Source of the DNA: an uncultured Desulfobacterium sp.
GTDB lineage: Bacteria; Desulfobacterota; Desulfobacteria; Desulfobacterales; Desulfobacteraceae
Direction: 5' to 3'
DNA length: 21,119 bases
Assembly: GCA_937124525.1 (NCBI GenBank)
Contig: CAKZLA010000368.1
Location: 1 to 21,119, forward strand
The notes beneath the pieces are model-generated. The model did not search any database. It was not told the DNA's origin and saw nothing but the letters and a program-made list of their open reading frames with translations. Shown here one piece after another: positions 1 to 7,795 of this stretch; the stretch's first letter is position 1, and each line of letters starts with the position of its first letter. The translations under genes were made by a program, and so were the position numbers.

Positions 1-1
1 G

Positions 2-754
2 GATCAGCGGCAGACCATGTTCTTCAGTGCCACCTTAAGCCCTGAAATATTGAGGCTGGCATCCCAGTGGACCAAGGACCCTGTTAAAGTAGAAATTGAT
101 CCGGGTCATGCCGCTTCGGAGAGCGTCAATCAGAAAGTGTACATCGTCACTGAAGAGGAAAAATTCGTTCTGCTTTATAATCTCATCCACGGTGAGAATC
201 TTGACAGGGTCATTGTGTTTGTAAACAGAAGAGACACCACACGGAGACTGGCCCACAAGTGTAAAGAGTATGGCCTTAATGCGGATATTTTATCCGGTGA
301 GGTGTCCCAGGCCCGACGGGTCAGGACCCTGGAAGACTTTAAAAATGGAAAGGTTAAAATCCTTGTGGCCACGGATGTGGCGGCCAGGGGCCTGCACATT
401 GAGGGGATCAGCCATGTGATCAACTATGATCTTCCCCAGGAACCAGAGCATTATGTTCATAGGATTGGTCGCACAGGCCGGGCCGGGGCAGATGGCATCT
501 CCATAAGTTTTGCCGATGAGAACAGCTCTTTTTACATCCCCGCCATTGAGGCTGTTCTGGGAGACTCTTTGTCCTGCGAGTACCCCGATGAGGGGATGCT
601 GGCTACCCTTCCCAAGCCCATTAAAATTCGTGTGGAACGACCCAACCCCAAAAAACGAACTTCTGCTGGTTCCTCCCGGCGGCCTTCCCGGAGCAGTAAC
701 TCCAGAAGAAGACGTCCACCAGCTCCCTCTAAAAAGAAACGGCCGGTCTCTTGA
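2..754 (+). CDS. DEAD-box RNA helicase, RhlB-like, C-terminal part (5' truncated by window edge)
   Basis: ATP-dependent RNA helicase that would act in RNA unwinding, turnover or ribosome assembly in the cytosol. The reading frame is open from base 2, so the gene begins upstream and the Q motif, Walker A and DEAD box are missing only because of the window edge. Visible helicase motifs in order are SAT (MFFSATLS), a motif IV-like VIVFVNRRDTTRRLA, motif V (LVATDVAARGLHI) and motif VI (HRIGRTGRAG). After the core comes a segment resembling RhlB (ISFADENSSFYIPAIE) and a strongly basic Arg/Lys/Ser/Pro tail of about 40 residues ending in KKKRPVS, typical of the RNA-binding tails of RhlB and RhlE. 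The start ATG at 17 suggested by a simple ORF call is internal. Subfamily assignment to RhlB is likely but not certain. Confidence 0.9.
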   Translation, partial: DQRQTMFFSATLSPEILRLASQWTKDPVKVEIDPGHAASESVNQKVYIVTEEEKFVLLYNLIHGENLDRVIVFVNRRDTTRRLAHKCKEYGLNADILSGEVSQARRVRTLEDFKNGKVKILVATDVAARGLHIEGISHVINYDLPQEPEHYVHRIGRTGRAGADGISISFADENSSFYIPAIEAVLGDSLSCEYPDEGMLATLPKPIKIRVERPNPKKRTSAGSSRRPSRSSNSRRRRPPAPSKKKRPVS

Positions 755-1114
755 CATCTTGCAAGTGTTTGTTATAGAAAAAGTGGTTGTTGCCATGTAT
801 ATTTTTTATATGAAAAGGTAGCCTCCAAGTTTGCCTCAGCAGAGCCCCCCCGATGGGCAATAGGAACCGGCCAATTGGGCCGTCTACGGTTCCGGGCCGG
901 GCCCATTGCCCGTCGGGGGGGCGGCATGATAGCCTTTTCAATATTCGTTGTGTCCGCCAGGGCATGGGTGTTATAAAAAAACTTGGTCGCAATTATCAAT
1001 TGCAACAGGGAATAATGCTATAAGGAGTAGTGATTATTTTTCGGATATCATACTTGAGAAATAATTCTGATACATAAACCTTTGTTTTTTCAAACATGAC
1101 AAAAAGGAAAAATT
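755..1114. other. 360-bp non-coding stretch between helicase and dctP
   Basis: I see no convincing gene here. The stretch holds a long GC-rich inverted repeat (844-922, listed separately) followed by an AT-rich leader to dctP. A weak sigma-70-like pair, TTGTGT and TTATAA with a 17-bp spacer, lies just after the repeat around 949-977 and could drive dctP, but the match is poor. I found no GG-N10-GC sigma-54 signature. The dctP Shine-Dalgarno AAAGGA ends the region. Confidence 0.5.
844..922. repeat. Long GC-rich inverted repeat / hairpin element
   Basis: The arms 844-861 and 905-922 pair over 18 positions with a single G-U wobble (outer sequence GCCCCCCCGATGGGCAAT). Inside, GGAACC (863-868) pairs with GGTTCC (888-893) and GGCC (869-872) can pair with a GGCC near 878-881, giving a branched or bulged hairpin of about 79 bases. 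It is far richer in GC than its surroundings. No T-tract follows on either side, so it is not a standard intrinsic terminator for the helicase. It could be a REP- or MITE-like extragenic palindrome, or an mRNA-end stabiliser. Confidence 0.7.
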
Positions 1115-2170
1115 ATGAAAAAAGCCCATTGGTCCGTCACAACATTGTTATTATCGATAGGTATTATTGCCCTTTTAATTGCAGGCCCGCAGATTCAAAA
1201 TGCCAATGCCAAGGTGTACCGGATGAAAATCCAATCCCTGTATCCCCATGGAGATACCTCCATGGAAGAGTTGAAGGTTTTTTCCGAATCAGCTGAGAAG
1301 CACAGCAACGGCCAATTAAAAATAAAAGTATTTGCCGAGCCTGAAATCATGCCCGGAGATCAACTATTCGGTGGCACCAAACAGGGTGTCGTGGACATGC
1401 TTCATGGCATGGGCGGCATGTGGGGCGGAATGGTTCCCGTGGGGTATGTGGAATTCAATCTGCCTATGGCCTTCCGCATTGATGAGGAAAGCACCTGGGA
1501 AGGCAAGGCCCAGGCAATACGGGATTTTTATTTTAAAAAGGGGTTTGCTGAACTTCTTCGAAAAGAGTATGCCAAACAAGGACTCTATTTTCTTGATATT
1601 CATACCTATGGTCCTGTTCCCTTTGTACTCTCCACCAAACCCGCCAAATCCTGTGCCGATTTCCAGGGATGGAAAATTAAGGCAGACGGCGGCAATATGG
1701 CCTACCACAGTGCTGTGGGCATGCAGGCCACTGCAATATCCCCCACGGAAACTTATATGGCATTAAAACTTGGCACTGTGGATGCTGCGGAATGGGATGT
1801 GAGTGCTGTCACCGGTTTAAAATGGCATGAAGTGGCTCCATACTGGATTCGCGGCATGGAGTGCGACCACACCATAGGACATATCCTTGTCAATCTCAAA
1901 AAATGGAATAAACTGCCAGACAACTTAAAAGATGCACTTCACGCAGCAGGTGAAGACTATTGGTATGCAACTGTGGCTGCCTATAAAAAAGAGATGGCTG
2001 TGGTTCAGCAACTTGTTAAAGAGGGAAAAGTCATAGAAAACGTTCTTGATGCCGACTGCCAGGAGCAGTACAAAAAGGCCGCTTACAAGATCTGGGATGA
2101 ACTTGCCACCCAGGACGAAGCCAGTGCAGAAGCCATCAGGATGATCAAAGAATGGCGAGGTGTGAATTAA
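1115..2170 (+). CDS. dctP: TRAP transporter substrate-binding protein DctP, TakP/FcbT1-like
   Basis: Periplasmic binding protein that delivers a small acid to the QM permease encoded next. The 351-residue length is normal. The N-terminus is a signal peptide (MKK, a hydrophobic stretch to about residue 24, cleavage probably after ANA at 30-32). The start is supported by AAAGGA a few bases upstream. The body has the DctP fold signatures, including the GWKIKADGG segment (185-193) and DAAEWD (223-228). The Glu226-Trp227 pair matches the ligand-binding Glu-Trp of 2-oxoacid-binding TakP (family knowledge). Odd: the position usually holding the carboxylate-binding Arg in this segment is Lys189. An 8-bp stem-loop separates it from dctQ. 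Substrate unknown; a carboxylic or aromatic acid is likely. Confidence 0.92.
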   Translation: MKKAHWSVTTLLLSIGIIALLIAGPQIQNANAKVYRMKIQSLYPHGDTSMEELKVFSESAEKHSNGQLKIKVFAEPEIMPGDQLFGGTKQGVVDMLHGMGGMWGGMVPVGYVEFNLPMAFRIDEESTWEGKAQAIRDFYFKKGFAELLRKEYAKQGLYFLDIHTYGPVPFVLSTKPAKSCADFQGWKIKADGGNMAYHSAVGMQATAISPTETYMALKLGTVDAAEWDVSAVTGLKWHEVAPYWIRGMECDHTIGHILVNLKKWNKLPDNLKDALHAAGEDYWYATVAAYKKEMAVVQQLVKEGKVIENVLDADCQEQYKKAAYKIWDELATQDEASAEAIRMIKEWRGVN

Positions 2171-2237
2171 TATCCGGGAAATTGGCTATTTTCATTGGAG
2201 TACTGAGTAGCTCAAAGTTCCTGTAACAATATAACAG

Positions 2238-2269
2238 GGCGGTGCGGCCCCAAGGGTACCAGCACCGCC
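2238..2269 (+). promoter_or_regulatory. Intercistronic stem-loop between dctP and dctQ
   Basis: GGCGGTGC (2238-2245) is perfectly complementary to GCACCGCC (2262-2269) around a 16-base loop, 67 bases after the dctP stop and 18 bases before the dctQ start. No T-tract follows, so full termination is unlikely. Such a structure can protect the 3' end of the binding-protein message and lower expression of the permease genes. A similar-looking element occupies the same place in the other TRAP operon (12497-12547). Confidence 0.55.
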
Positions 2270-2287
2270 ACTTGATGGAAACAATCT

Positions 2288-2761
2288 ATGAACACCTTTT
2301 CCGATGGCATCAAACGCTTCATTGAAAACGTTGGCAAAGCCGGCAGTTTTTTAATTCTCATCATAATGGCCATTGTCACCTTTGAGGTAATTTCACGCTA
2401 TGCCTTCAACGCCCCTACCTCGTGGGCATGGTTGATAAACAAGCAGCTATTTGGAATTTTTGTCCTGCTTGCAGGAGGATATACGTTGATTCACGAAAGC
2501 CATATCCGCATCGAAATGCTATATGAGCACTACCCCCCTGCCATGAAGACCTTTATTCAATGGCTCACCCTTATCATCTCCCTTATTTTTCTGGGCACGC
2601 TGCTGTGGAAAAGCAGTGTCATGGGAATGGATGCCTGGCAGATGAAAGAAAAGGCCATGGGTGTATTTAAATTACCGCTCTACCCGCTCAAAATGTTCAT
2701 GCCCATTGGCACAGCTCTGTTCATACTGGCTTGTATTGCAGTGTATGGCCCTAAGAAATAA
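2288..2761 (+). CDS. dctQ: TRAP transporter small permease subunit DctQ
   Basis: Small four-helix inner-membrane subunit that pairs with DctM in the Na+-coupled TRAP importer. At 157 residues it is at the short end for the family. Visible helices are about residues 16-36, 50-66, 85-105 and 135-152. The segment VISRYAFNAPTSWAWLINKQLF matches the family pattern of a conserved Arg-Tyr before a Trp-rich loop and is the main evidence. The final helix ends abruptly in VYGPKK and the stop is followed by 225 bp of AT-rich, apparently non-coding DNA before dctM, so the natural C-terminus may have been clipped by an insertion or rearrangement. The Shine-Dalgarno (GATGGAAAC) is weak. Family assignment is secure; intactness less so. 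Confidence 0.88.
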   Translation: MNTFSDGIKRFIENVGKAGSFLILIIMAIVTFEVISRYAFNAPTSWAWLINKQLFGIFVLLAGGYTLIHESHIRIEMLYEHYPPAMKTFIQWLTLIISLIFLGTLLWKSSVMGMDAWQMKEKAMGVFKLPLYPLKMFMPIGTALFILACIAVYGPKK

Positions 2762-2986
2762 ACGATGGTGTTTATCCTCATCATTAGTCATTATACCGAT
2801 TTGGGTTAAGTGTTTGATTGCATTGAATTTTTAAAATTATTTTCCCAATAAAATCAATGGCTTGTGGAAAATCGATATAATATCTATTGTCCATGTAAAT
2901 TTTAAAGAAACTTTCGGCGATATTTGTTGTTGGCAGGCCAGATCCCCAATACGGTCTACCCGTGGCAGTTATAGGAATTATTATCA
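2762..2986. other. AT-rich 225-bp spacer inside the TRAP operon, possible insertion remnant
   Basis: TRAP Q and M genes normally abut or overlap, as they do in the second TRAP operon of this window. Here they are separated by an AT-rich stretch. The minus strand is open across most of it (2784-2987) and would read a 67-residue product with no family I recognise, which also covers the dctM ribosome-binding site. I read it as a remnant of an inserted element rather than a functional gene. No flanking direct repeat is evident by eye. Confidence 0.35.
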
Positions 2987-4288
2987 ATGAGTATTGAACT
3001 GATTACCCTGTTTTTATTCGGCGGTCTGCTGTTGTTGCTTGCCCTTGGCATTCCTGTCACCTTTGCATTGGGCGGTATCACTGTTGTGATGACCTATATA
3101 CTTGATGGACCGGATGCGGTGTACACGGTTGCCACAACGACCTACCAGCAAATGACCAGCCCCACATTAATGACCATACCGTTGTTTCTCATCATGGGCA
3201 ATTTTCTGGTACAGTCCGGCATTTCAGAACGAATGTACAATGGTTTGAGTTATTGGTTGTCCGGCCTTCGCGGCGGTCTTGCCATCGTCTCCATCGGTGT
3301 ATGCGTCTCCCTTGCCATGTGTGGCGGCTTTGGCCCCGGTATCCTGACCATGGGTCTGGTGGCAGTCCCGGCCATGCTCAAACATAATTATAGTAAATCC
3401 ATTGCATTGGGTTCCGTCATGGCCGGAGGTGTGCTGGGTGAAATCATCCCCCCTGCCATCATCATGATTATTTTTGCTTTCATCGCCCGCATCTCCATCG
3501 GCAAACTCTTTTTTGGCGGTATGATACCCGGCCTGATACTGGCATTGCTCTATGTGGCTTACATCGTTTTTATCGGCATTATCCGGCCCAATGATCTGCC
3601 CAAAATAACAATAGATGTCACCTGGACCATGCGCTGGAAAGCCCTTGGTGAAATTTTCCTTCCATGCATGCTTGTGGTGCTGGTACTGGGTTCCATCTTT
3701 CTTGGCGTGGCCACCCCCACGGAAGCTGCCGGGGTGGGGGCACTTGGTGCCATAATCATCTGTGCCGTCCACCGCAGACTAACCTGGCAGGTTATTACCG
3801 ATTCTTGCACAGAGACCCTTAAAATAACCGGAATGGCGCTGTGGATACTCATTCCAGCCACATTGTTCGGGGTATTTTATGCCAGTGCCGGGGCCCAGGA
3901 TATGCTCATGGAACTTATCCAGTCCCTGGAGGTCAATCGCTGGATGGTTCTGATCTGCATGCAGTTTGTATTGCTGGTTTTCGGCATGTTCATGGATGAT
4001 TATGCAGTGGTAACCATCTGTGCACCCATCATGCTTCCCATCGCAAAAGTGCTTGGTTTTGATCCCATATGGTTCTCTATTCTGTTTATCTTAAACATGC
4101 AGGTGGCCTATTTAACGCCCCCCTTTGGATGGGCGCTGATCATGATGAAAGGGGTCGCCCCCATGGGTATTACAACAAGGGACATCTGGAAGTCAGTTCC
4201 TCCCTTTGTCATGATTCAGCTTGCGGTGCTCATTCTGGTAATGATCTTTCCACAAATCGCCACATGGCTTCCCAATGCAATATTTTAA
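2987..4288 (+). CDS. dctM: TRAP transporter large permease subunit DctM
   Basis: The transport-catalysing inner-membrane subunit of the TRAP importer, with 12 or so hydrophobic segments over 433 residues, the usual length. Family motifs include EIIPPAIIMIIFAFI, the highly conserved TPTEAAGVGALGA, a MDDYAVVTICAPIMLPI segment and TPPFGWALIMMKG near the end. The glycine-rich loop reads MCGGFGPGILTMG instead of the SGSSxATAA form found in the other DctM here, so the two systems belong to different TRAP subfamilies; this one fits the TakP/FcbT-type binding protein upstream. ATAGGAATT precedes the ATG by about ten bases. The porin gene follows after 302 bp on the same strand. Confidence 0.93.
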   Translation: MSIELITLFLFGGLLLLLALGIPVTFALGGITVVMTYILDGPDAVYTVATTTYQQMTSPTLMTIPLFLIMGNFLVQSGISERMYNGLSYWLSGLRGGLAIVSIGVCVSLAMCGGFGPGILTMGLVAVPAMLKHNYSKSIALGSVMAGGVLGEIIPPAIIMIIFAFIARISIGKLFFGGMIPGLILALLYVAYIVFIGIIRPNDLPKITIDVTWTMRWKALGEIFLPCMLVVLVLGSIFLGVATPTEAAGVGALGAIIICAVHRRLTWQVITDSCTETLKITGMALWILIPATLFGVFYASAGAQDMLMELIQSLEVNRWMVLICMQFVLLVFGMFMDDYAVVTICAPIMLPIAKVLGFDPIWFSILFILNMQVAYLTPPFGWALIMMKGVAPMGITTRDIWKSVPPFVMIQLAVLILVMIFPQIATWLPNAIF

Positions 4289-4590
4289 ACATTAAAAATG
4301 CCTTCATTTGGCGAATAGACTTTCGGTTTCTTTTTCTATCGTGAAAACCACCGGTGAGTTATTCGGCTATGAAGGCGATAATTTTGGAGAACTGACCAAG
4401 GCCTCTGTCGGGGCATGCCCCACATGGTTCAACGTAATCCAATACAACCAACCATAACTTGATGATTAAGTTTGTCAGCTACACGATATCTGGATTAGGG
4501 CCAGACCTCTGTCATTAAAGGCTTTGTCGATTTTGCCTTTATTCACAGACTGTCTGCCATAATCAAAATTAAAACAAAAGGAGAATTAAG
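4289..4590. other. 302-bp spacer between dctM and the porin gene
   Basis: No confident gene. It contains a perfect 12-bp palindrome GGGGCATGCCCC (4410-4421) and a short open frame from GTG 4341 to TAA 4457 (38 codons) with protein-like composition (for example GYEGDNFGELTK), but it has no Shine-Dalgarno sequence and I do not recognise it. The palindrome could be an operator. A weak sigma-70-like pair (TTGATG, 17 bp, CACGAT) lies near 4460-4488. The last bases carry a good porin ribosome-binding site. Confidence 0.4.
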
Positions 4591-5961
4591 ATGAAAAAAA
4601 GTTTATTAAGGGGCCTTTCGACCTTGTTACTGGCCTCCGCGTTTTTTATCAGTGCATCAATGCCCTTGTATGCTGATGTGGAAATCCAGGAGCTGTCCAA
4701 GGTGTTTGATAAATTCACCGTGGGTGGCGAAATAAATGTTTTCTATCGATATGATTCAAATCCCTGGTTTGGGACTGAAATGTCCAATATCAACCCCGGA
4801 TTTGATTCAGATACGGATACGTCCTATGGCGAAACCTTCAGCCGGGTTCGCTTCACAGCCACAAAGGACATTGGATGGGCCAACCTGAGCGGACAGTTTG
4901 CCCCCTATTTCGCCGAAACCATTGGCCAGGATTTTTACGGAGTTTACGACAATGAAGATAAGATAGGCATTGACCAGGCCTGGCTTAAATTTTCCAAAAT
5001 CGCCGGTACCAACCTGGATCTAACCCTGGGACGACAGGATATCAAACTTGAAAAATGGTTTGTGGTGGCTGACGGGGAAGATCAAGGGGCTGCCAACTGG
5101 CTCTACTTCCACTCCAGTTTCCCTTTTGCCATCAGGCTGGACGGTGATTTCGGAGCCGTAAAAGGATCGCTTTTTTATGCAGATGCCGGCGATTACGTCA
5201 AAGACTGGAGCGATCTTTTTGCCGGTGGCCCCGAAGAGGGTGTCAGTCTTGCCGGTTTGAACATCCACTGGGACATTAATGAAAAAATGTTTATTTATGG
5301 CGGTGTTTTTCAAAAAAACGAAGACTCCCAAGTCGACGGCGGTGTGGGAAACGAAGATGACACCACAGCCTTTGACATCGGTGTGGATATAACTTTTGCC
5401 GGCCTGCAGCTTGAAGGTGAATATGTCCATGAAATCGGAGACACAGGTATTTCAGGAAATGCCGATCGTGATGCCGAGGCATTTTTTGCCAGTGCCACCT
5501 ACCGTTTTGACACCACAATGGCCCCCTATGTGCGCGGGATGTATGTCTCCTTTTCCGGCGATGACCCGGACACAGATGACAACGAAGAATATGATCCCAT
5601 GTTTTTTGATTTCCAGAGCTGGAATCACTGGATCATTGGCGAGCTTGTGGGTGAAGCACAGCTACCCAACCAGAACAAAAACGATCTCATCCTGGAAGCC
5701 GGTTTCAGCCCAATGGAACCCATGACCATCTCTTTGATGTACATAAAACACAGCCTTGGGGAAAAGAATACCTCTGCCTACGGTCCTGTCTCTTCCGACG
5801 ACTGGGCCAGCGAATGGAACCTGTTTGTGGACTGGCCCATTGGCGATCATCTCTTTGCCAGTACATGCCTGGGAGTTGTCAATCCAGATGATGCAGCCAA
5901 AGAAGTCTTTGGCAATGATGATGCGTTTTTTGCCCAGTTGTTTCTCAACTTCAGTTTCTGA
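4591..5961 (+). CDS. Outer-membrane beta-barrel porin (putative)
   Basis: Predicted outer-membrane channel of 456 residues. A strong AAAGGAGAA precedes the ATG. The N-terminus is a classic signal peptide (MKKSLLRG, hydrophobic core, cleavage after LYA at about residue 28). The mature protein has alternating hydrophobic/polar strands, many Asp, Gly and aromatic residues, and no long hydrophobic helix. It ends in a typical porin C-terminal strand with terminal Phe (QLFLNFSF), the signal used by the BAM machinery. It resembles the alginate-export/phosphate-selective-like porins common in sulfate reducers, but I cannot fix the family. Its position after dctPQM suggests it passes the same substrate across the outer membrane. 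The unit ends at the terminator 6075-6114. Confidence 0.82.
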   Translation: MKKSLLRGLSTLLLASAFFISASMPLYADVEIQELSKVFDKFTVGGEINVFYRYDSNPWFGTEMSNINPGFDSDTDTSYGETFSRVRFTATKDIGWANLSGQFAPYFAETIGQDFYGVYDNEDKIGIDQAWLKFSKIAGTNLDLTLGRQDIKLEKWFVVADGEDQGAANWLYFHSSFPFAIRLDGDFGAVKGSLFYADAGDYVKDWSDLFAGGPEEGVSLAGLNIHWDINEKMFIYGGVFQKNEDSQVDGGVGNEDDTTAFDIGVDITFAGLQLEGEYVHEIGDTGISGNADRDAEAFFASATYRFDTTMAPYVRGMYVSFSGDDPDTDDNEEYDPMFFDFQSWNHWIIGELVGEAQLPNQNKNDLILEAGFSPMEPMTISLMYIKHSLGEKNTSAYGPVSSDDWASEWNLFVDWPIGDHLFASTCLGVVNPDDAAKEVFGNDDAFFAQLFLNFSF

Positions 5962-6074
5962 TCCATTGATCTGACATAAACCCACATGGCAGATCGACCT
6001 ATCACAACAAAGATTGAAACCCTCATGATTCCGGCCTGTTGAGCTGAGTTTCATATAGAAGCAGACTGAATATA

Positions 6075-6114
6075 AAAAGCGCACGCTATTTTTTTAAAAA
6101 TAGCGTGCGCTTTT
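6075..6114. terminator. Bidirectional intrinsic terminator between convergent genes
   Basis: A 19-bp perfect inverted repeat (6075-6093 with 6096-6114; core AGCGCACGCTA / TAGCGTGCGCT) carries A/T tracts at both outer ends, giving a U-tract in either transcription direction. It sits 113 bp after the porin stop and 95 bp beyond the stop of the convergent FMN reductase gene, so it can end both transcripts. Confidence 0.9.
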
Positions 6115-6209
6115 CCATTTTTCCTGATTATCAAAAAAAATTAACCTGTTCGGGTAGCAATTATCGGTTATGGGAATTAAAAGACGTAATTTCAACATCT
6201 CTCAATCAA

Positions 6210-6758
6210 TTAAGCATCCCTGGTCATCCACCCAAGAAAGCCCTCAATATACTTCTGGAGTCGTTTCTGAACTCGTTCATCCATCAGCGTTCCATGGTCG
6301 TCAAATTTTTCCGGAGCTGAGCCCACAAGACATTCAGTTGAGGGATAAAGAGGTGATAACAGACTGTCCAGTACAAGTTTCAGATGTTCCTGGGCCCGGG
6401 CTCCCCCTAAAAAACCCTTGGATGCACTGATAATTGCACTGGGTTTCCCGGCCATGGGGGATTTGAATCCCGGGCGAGAGACCCAGTCAATGGTATTCTT
6501 GAGTACCCCTGGAATACTGTGGTTGTATTCCGGGGTTGCAAACAATACGCCATCGCATCCTGTTATGGCAGTTCTCAAACGTTCAACAGCAGGGGGTTTT
6601 TCATCGCCGTCCACGTCTGAATTATAAAGTGGAATGCCATCACAGGTAAATATTTCCATTTCAACGCCAGGAGGAAGGGTTTTTTCAATGGCTCTGAGCA
6701 ATGCGGTATTGTATGAACCCTTACGAAGACTGCCACTGATTCCAATGATTTTCACCAT
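6210..6758 (-). CDS. NADPH-dependent FMN reductase (flavodoxin-like fold, ChrR/YieF type)
   Basis: Soluble flavoprotein of 182 residues that would use NAD(P)H to reduce FMN-bound acceptors such as quinones, azo or nitro compounds, or chromate. The N-terminal GISGSLRKGSYN (residues 6-17) is the FMN-phosphate loop of the family; PEYNHSIPG (76-84) and the following KNTIDWVSRP segment are the second signature; a GKPSAIISASKGFLGGARAQ block is also characteristic. The length equals the family norm. GAGGAT lies a few bases upstream of the ATG. It lies 62 bp downstream of the N-acetyltransferase gene on the same strand and is probably co-transcribed. The physiological substrate cannot be told from sequence. 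Confidence 0.9.
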   Translation of the reverse strand: MVKIIGISGSLRKGSYNTALLRAIEKTLPPGVEMEIFTCDGIPLYNSDVDGDEKPPAVERLRTAITGCDGVLFATPEYNHSIPGVLKNTIDWVSRPGFKSPMAGKPSAIISASKGFLGGARAQEHLKLVLDSLLSPLYPSTECLVGSAPEKFDDHGTLMDERVQKRLQKYIEGFLGWMTRDA

Positions 6759-6820
6759 AATAGATCCTCATCTGATCGTTTTGTTTTCGATTTTGTGTTT
6801 TTGGTTTTGGTTGTAATAAT

Positions 6821-7669
6821 TTATTTAGAACCGGGAGAAGGTGGTGTGGGTTTATCAACGGGCAGCTTGTCCAGAATCTCCTTACTGATGCCCATCTCCT
6901 GTGAAAGAAAAAAATAATGCGCTTCAGGAGACATGGCAGTTCGCTTTATATTGCCCCGGGAGTCAAAGGAAAATCTGTCTCCAAATGACACGCCGGTAAC
7001 GGTGTCCCCCTGATTAATCCGAAAATAAAGTGAGTAGTTAAAAGGCCCCCATTTTCGTGTCTTTTCATTTAATTCCATAAAGGTGTTATGGGAGGCGTTT
7101 GTATCACCAATGCAGCAGGTGCATCCATCCAGCATATGAAACGGTCTCCACCGGACATACCAGTTTCCTTTTTCCGGGTAACCGTCAATGCCCCAGGCCG
7201 GATGCTCAATCTTTGTGGAGAGGTTATCGTCTATTTTGATGGGAGCACCATGCAGTATGGAAGTATCTGCAAGAAAAAGTTCTCCACCACAGTTCACAAT
7301 AACACTTCCGTGATTGGGGGGGGCTCCCGGTGCTATCAACATGGTCCCCGTGGCCCTGTGGACCTTGAAACCAAGGGATAAAAGAAGACTGTAAAGGGCA
7401 TTGCTGCCAGCCCAGCAGGTACCACCCGTTCCGAATCGAAGCCATCCTTCGAAAAAATCCACAGGATCATCCCCGGGAAGGGGAGCCTGGTTCCCGGATT
7501 CAAGATGAATCAATTTTTGTATGTTGTCAAAGGGTACTTTCCTGCACCACGCCCCATAAACGGTCTTTAACCCCTCCAAATCGGTGGACAAGGATAGACC
7601 TTCTATACCAAGCTTTGACAACACAGCCTCAACAAGTTTTGTTTCAAGGCCATTTTTTTTTATTGTCAT
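6821..7669 (-). CDS. nat: Arylamine N-acetyltransferase (NAT) family protein
   Basis: Cytosolic acetyl-CoA-dependent N-acetyltransferase fold with a Cys-His-Asp triad. In the 282-residue product the candidates are Cys85 in GTGGTCWAGSN, His120 in PPNHGSVIV and Asp135 in FLADTSI, with spacings like those of known NATs. VPFDNI (46-51) matches the conserved VPFENL near the N-terminus. I chose the ATG at 7669 because AGGAAAA lies seven bases upstream; the longer open frame to 7768 has no such site and would add 33 unmatched residues. The sequence is diverged from classical NATs (GTCW in place of the usual GGYC/GFC context), so the acyl donor and substrate may differ. It is followed by the FMN reductase gene and preceded by the sigma-54 activator. 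Confidence 0.8.
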   Translation of the reverse strand: MTIKKNGLETKLVEAVLSKLGIEGLSLSTDLEGLKTVYGAWCRKVPFDNIQKLIHLESGNQAPLPGDDPVDFFEGWLRFGTGGTCWAGSNALYSLLLSLGFKVHRATGTMLIAPGAPPNHGSVIVNCGGELFLADTSILHGAPIKIDDNLSTKIEHPAWGIDGYPEKGNWYVRWRPFHMLDGCTCCIGDTNASHNTFMELNEKTRKWGPFNYSLYFRINQGDTVTGVSFGDRFSFDSRGNIKRTAMSPEAHYFFLSQEMGISKEILDKLPVDKPTPPSPGSK

Positions 7670-7795
7670 TAAATTTTCCTTTGAATATGACAGCAGTAAG
7701 CCGCCCTCTTCATCCCAGAACAAAATATCAGAGTCTGTTAGAGACAATCCCCAAAAAGTATCCCCCACCAGAAGTTTGAGAAAAAAACAATTCTT

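Noticed and set aside
290..796. Long reverse-strand open frame under the helicase gene
   Set aside because: It is a shadow of a clearly conserved gene; its translation shows no family features and it has no start signal.
3224..3772. 182-codon reverse-strand frame under dctM, rich in His, Asp and Gly
   Set aside because: The composition is what results from reading a membrane-protein gene backwards; dctM itself is unmistakable.
7670..7768. N-terminal extension of the N-acetyltransferase to an ATG at 7768
   Set aside because: No ribosome-binding site at 7768, while a clear one precedes the ATG at 7669, and the NAT fold starts after that point.
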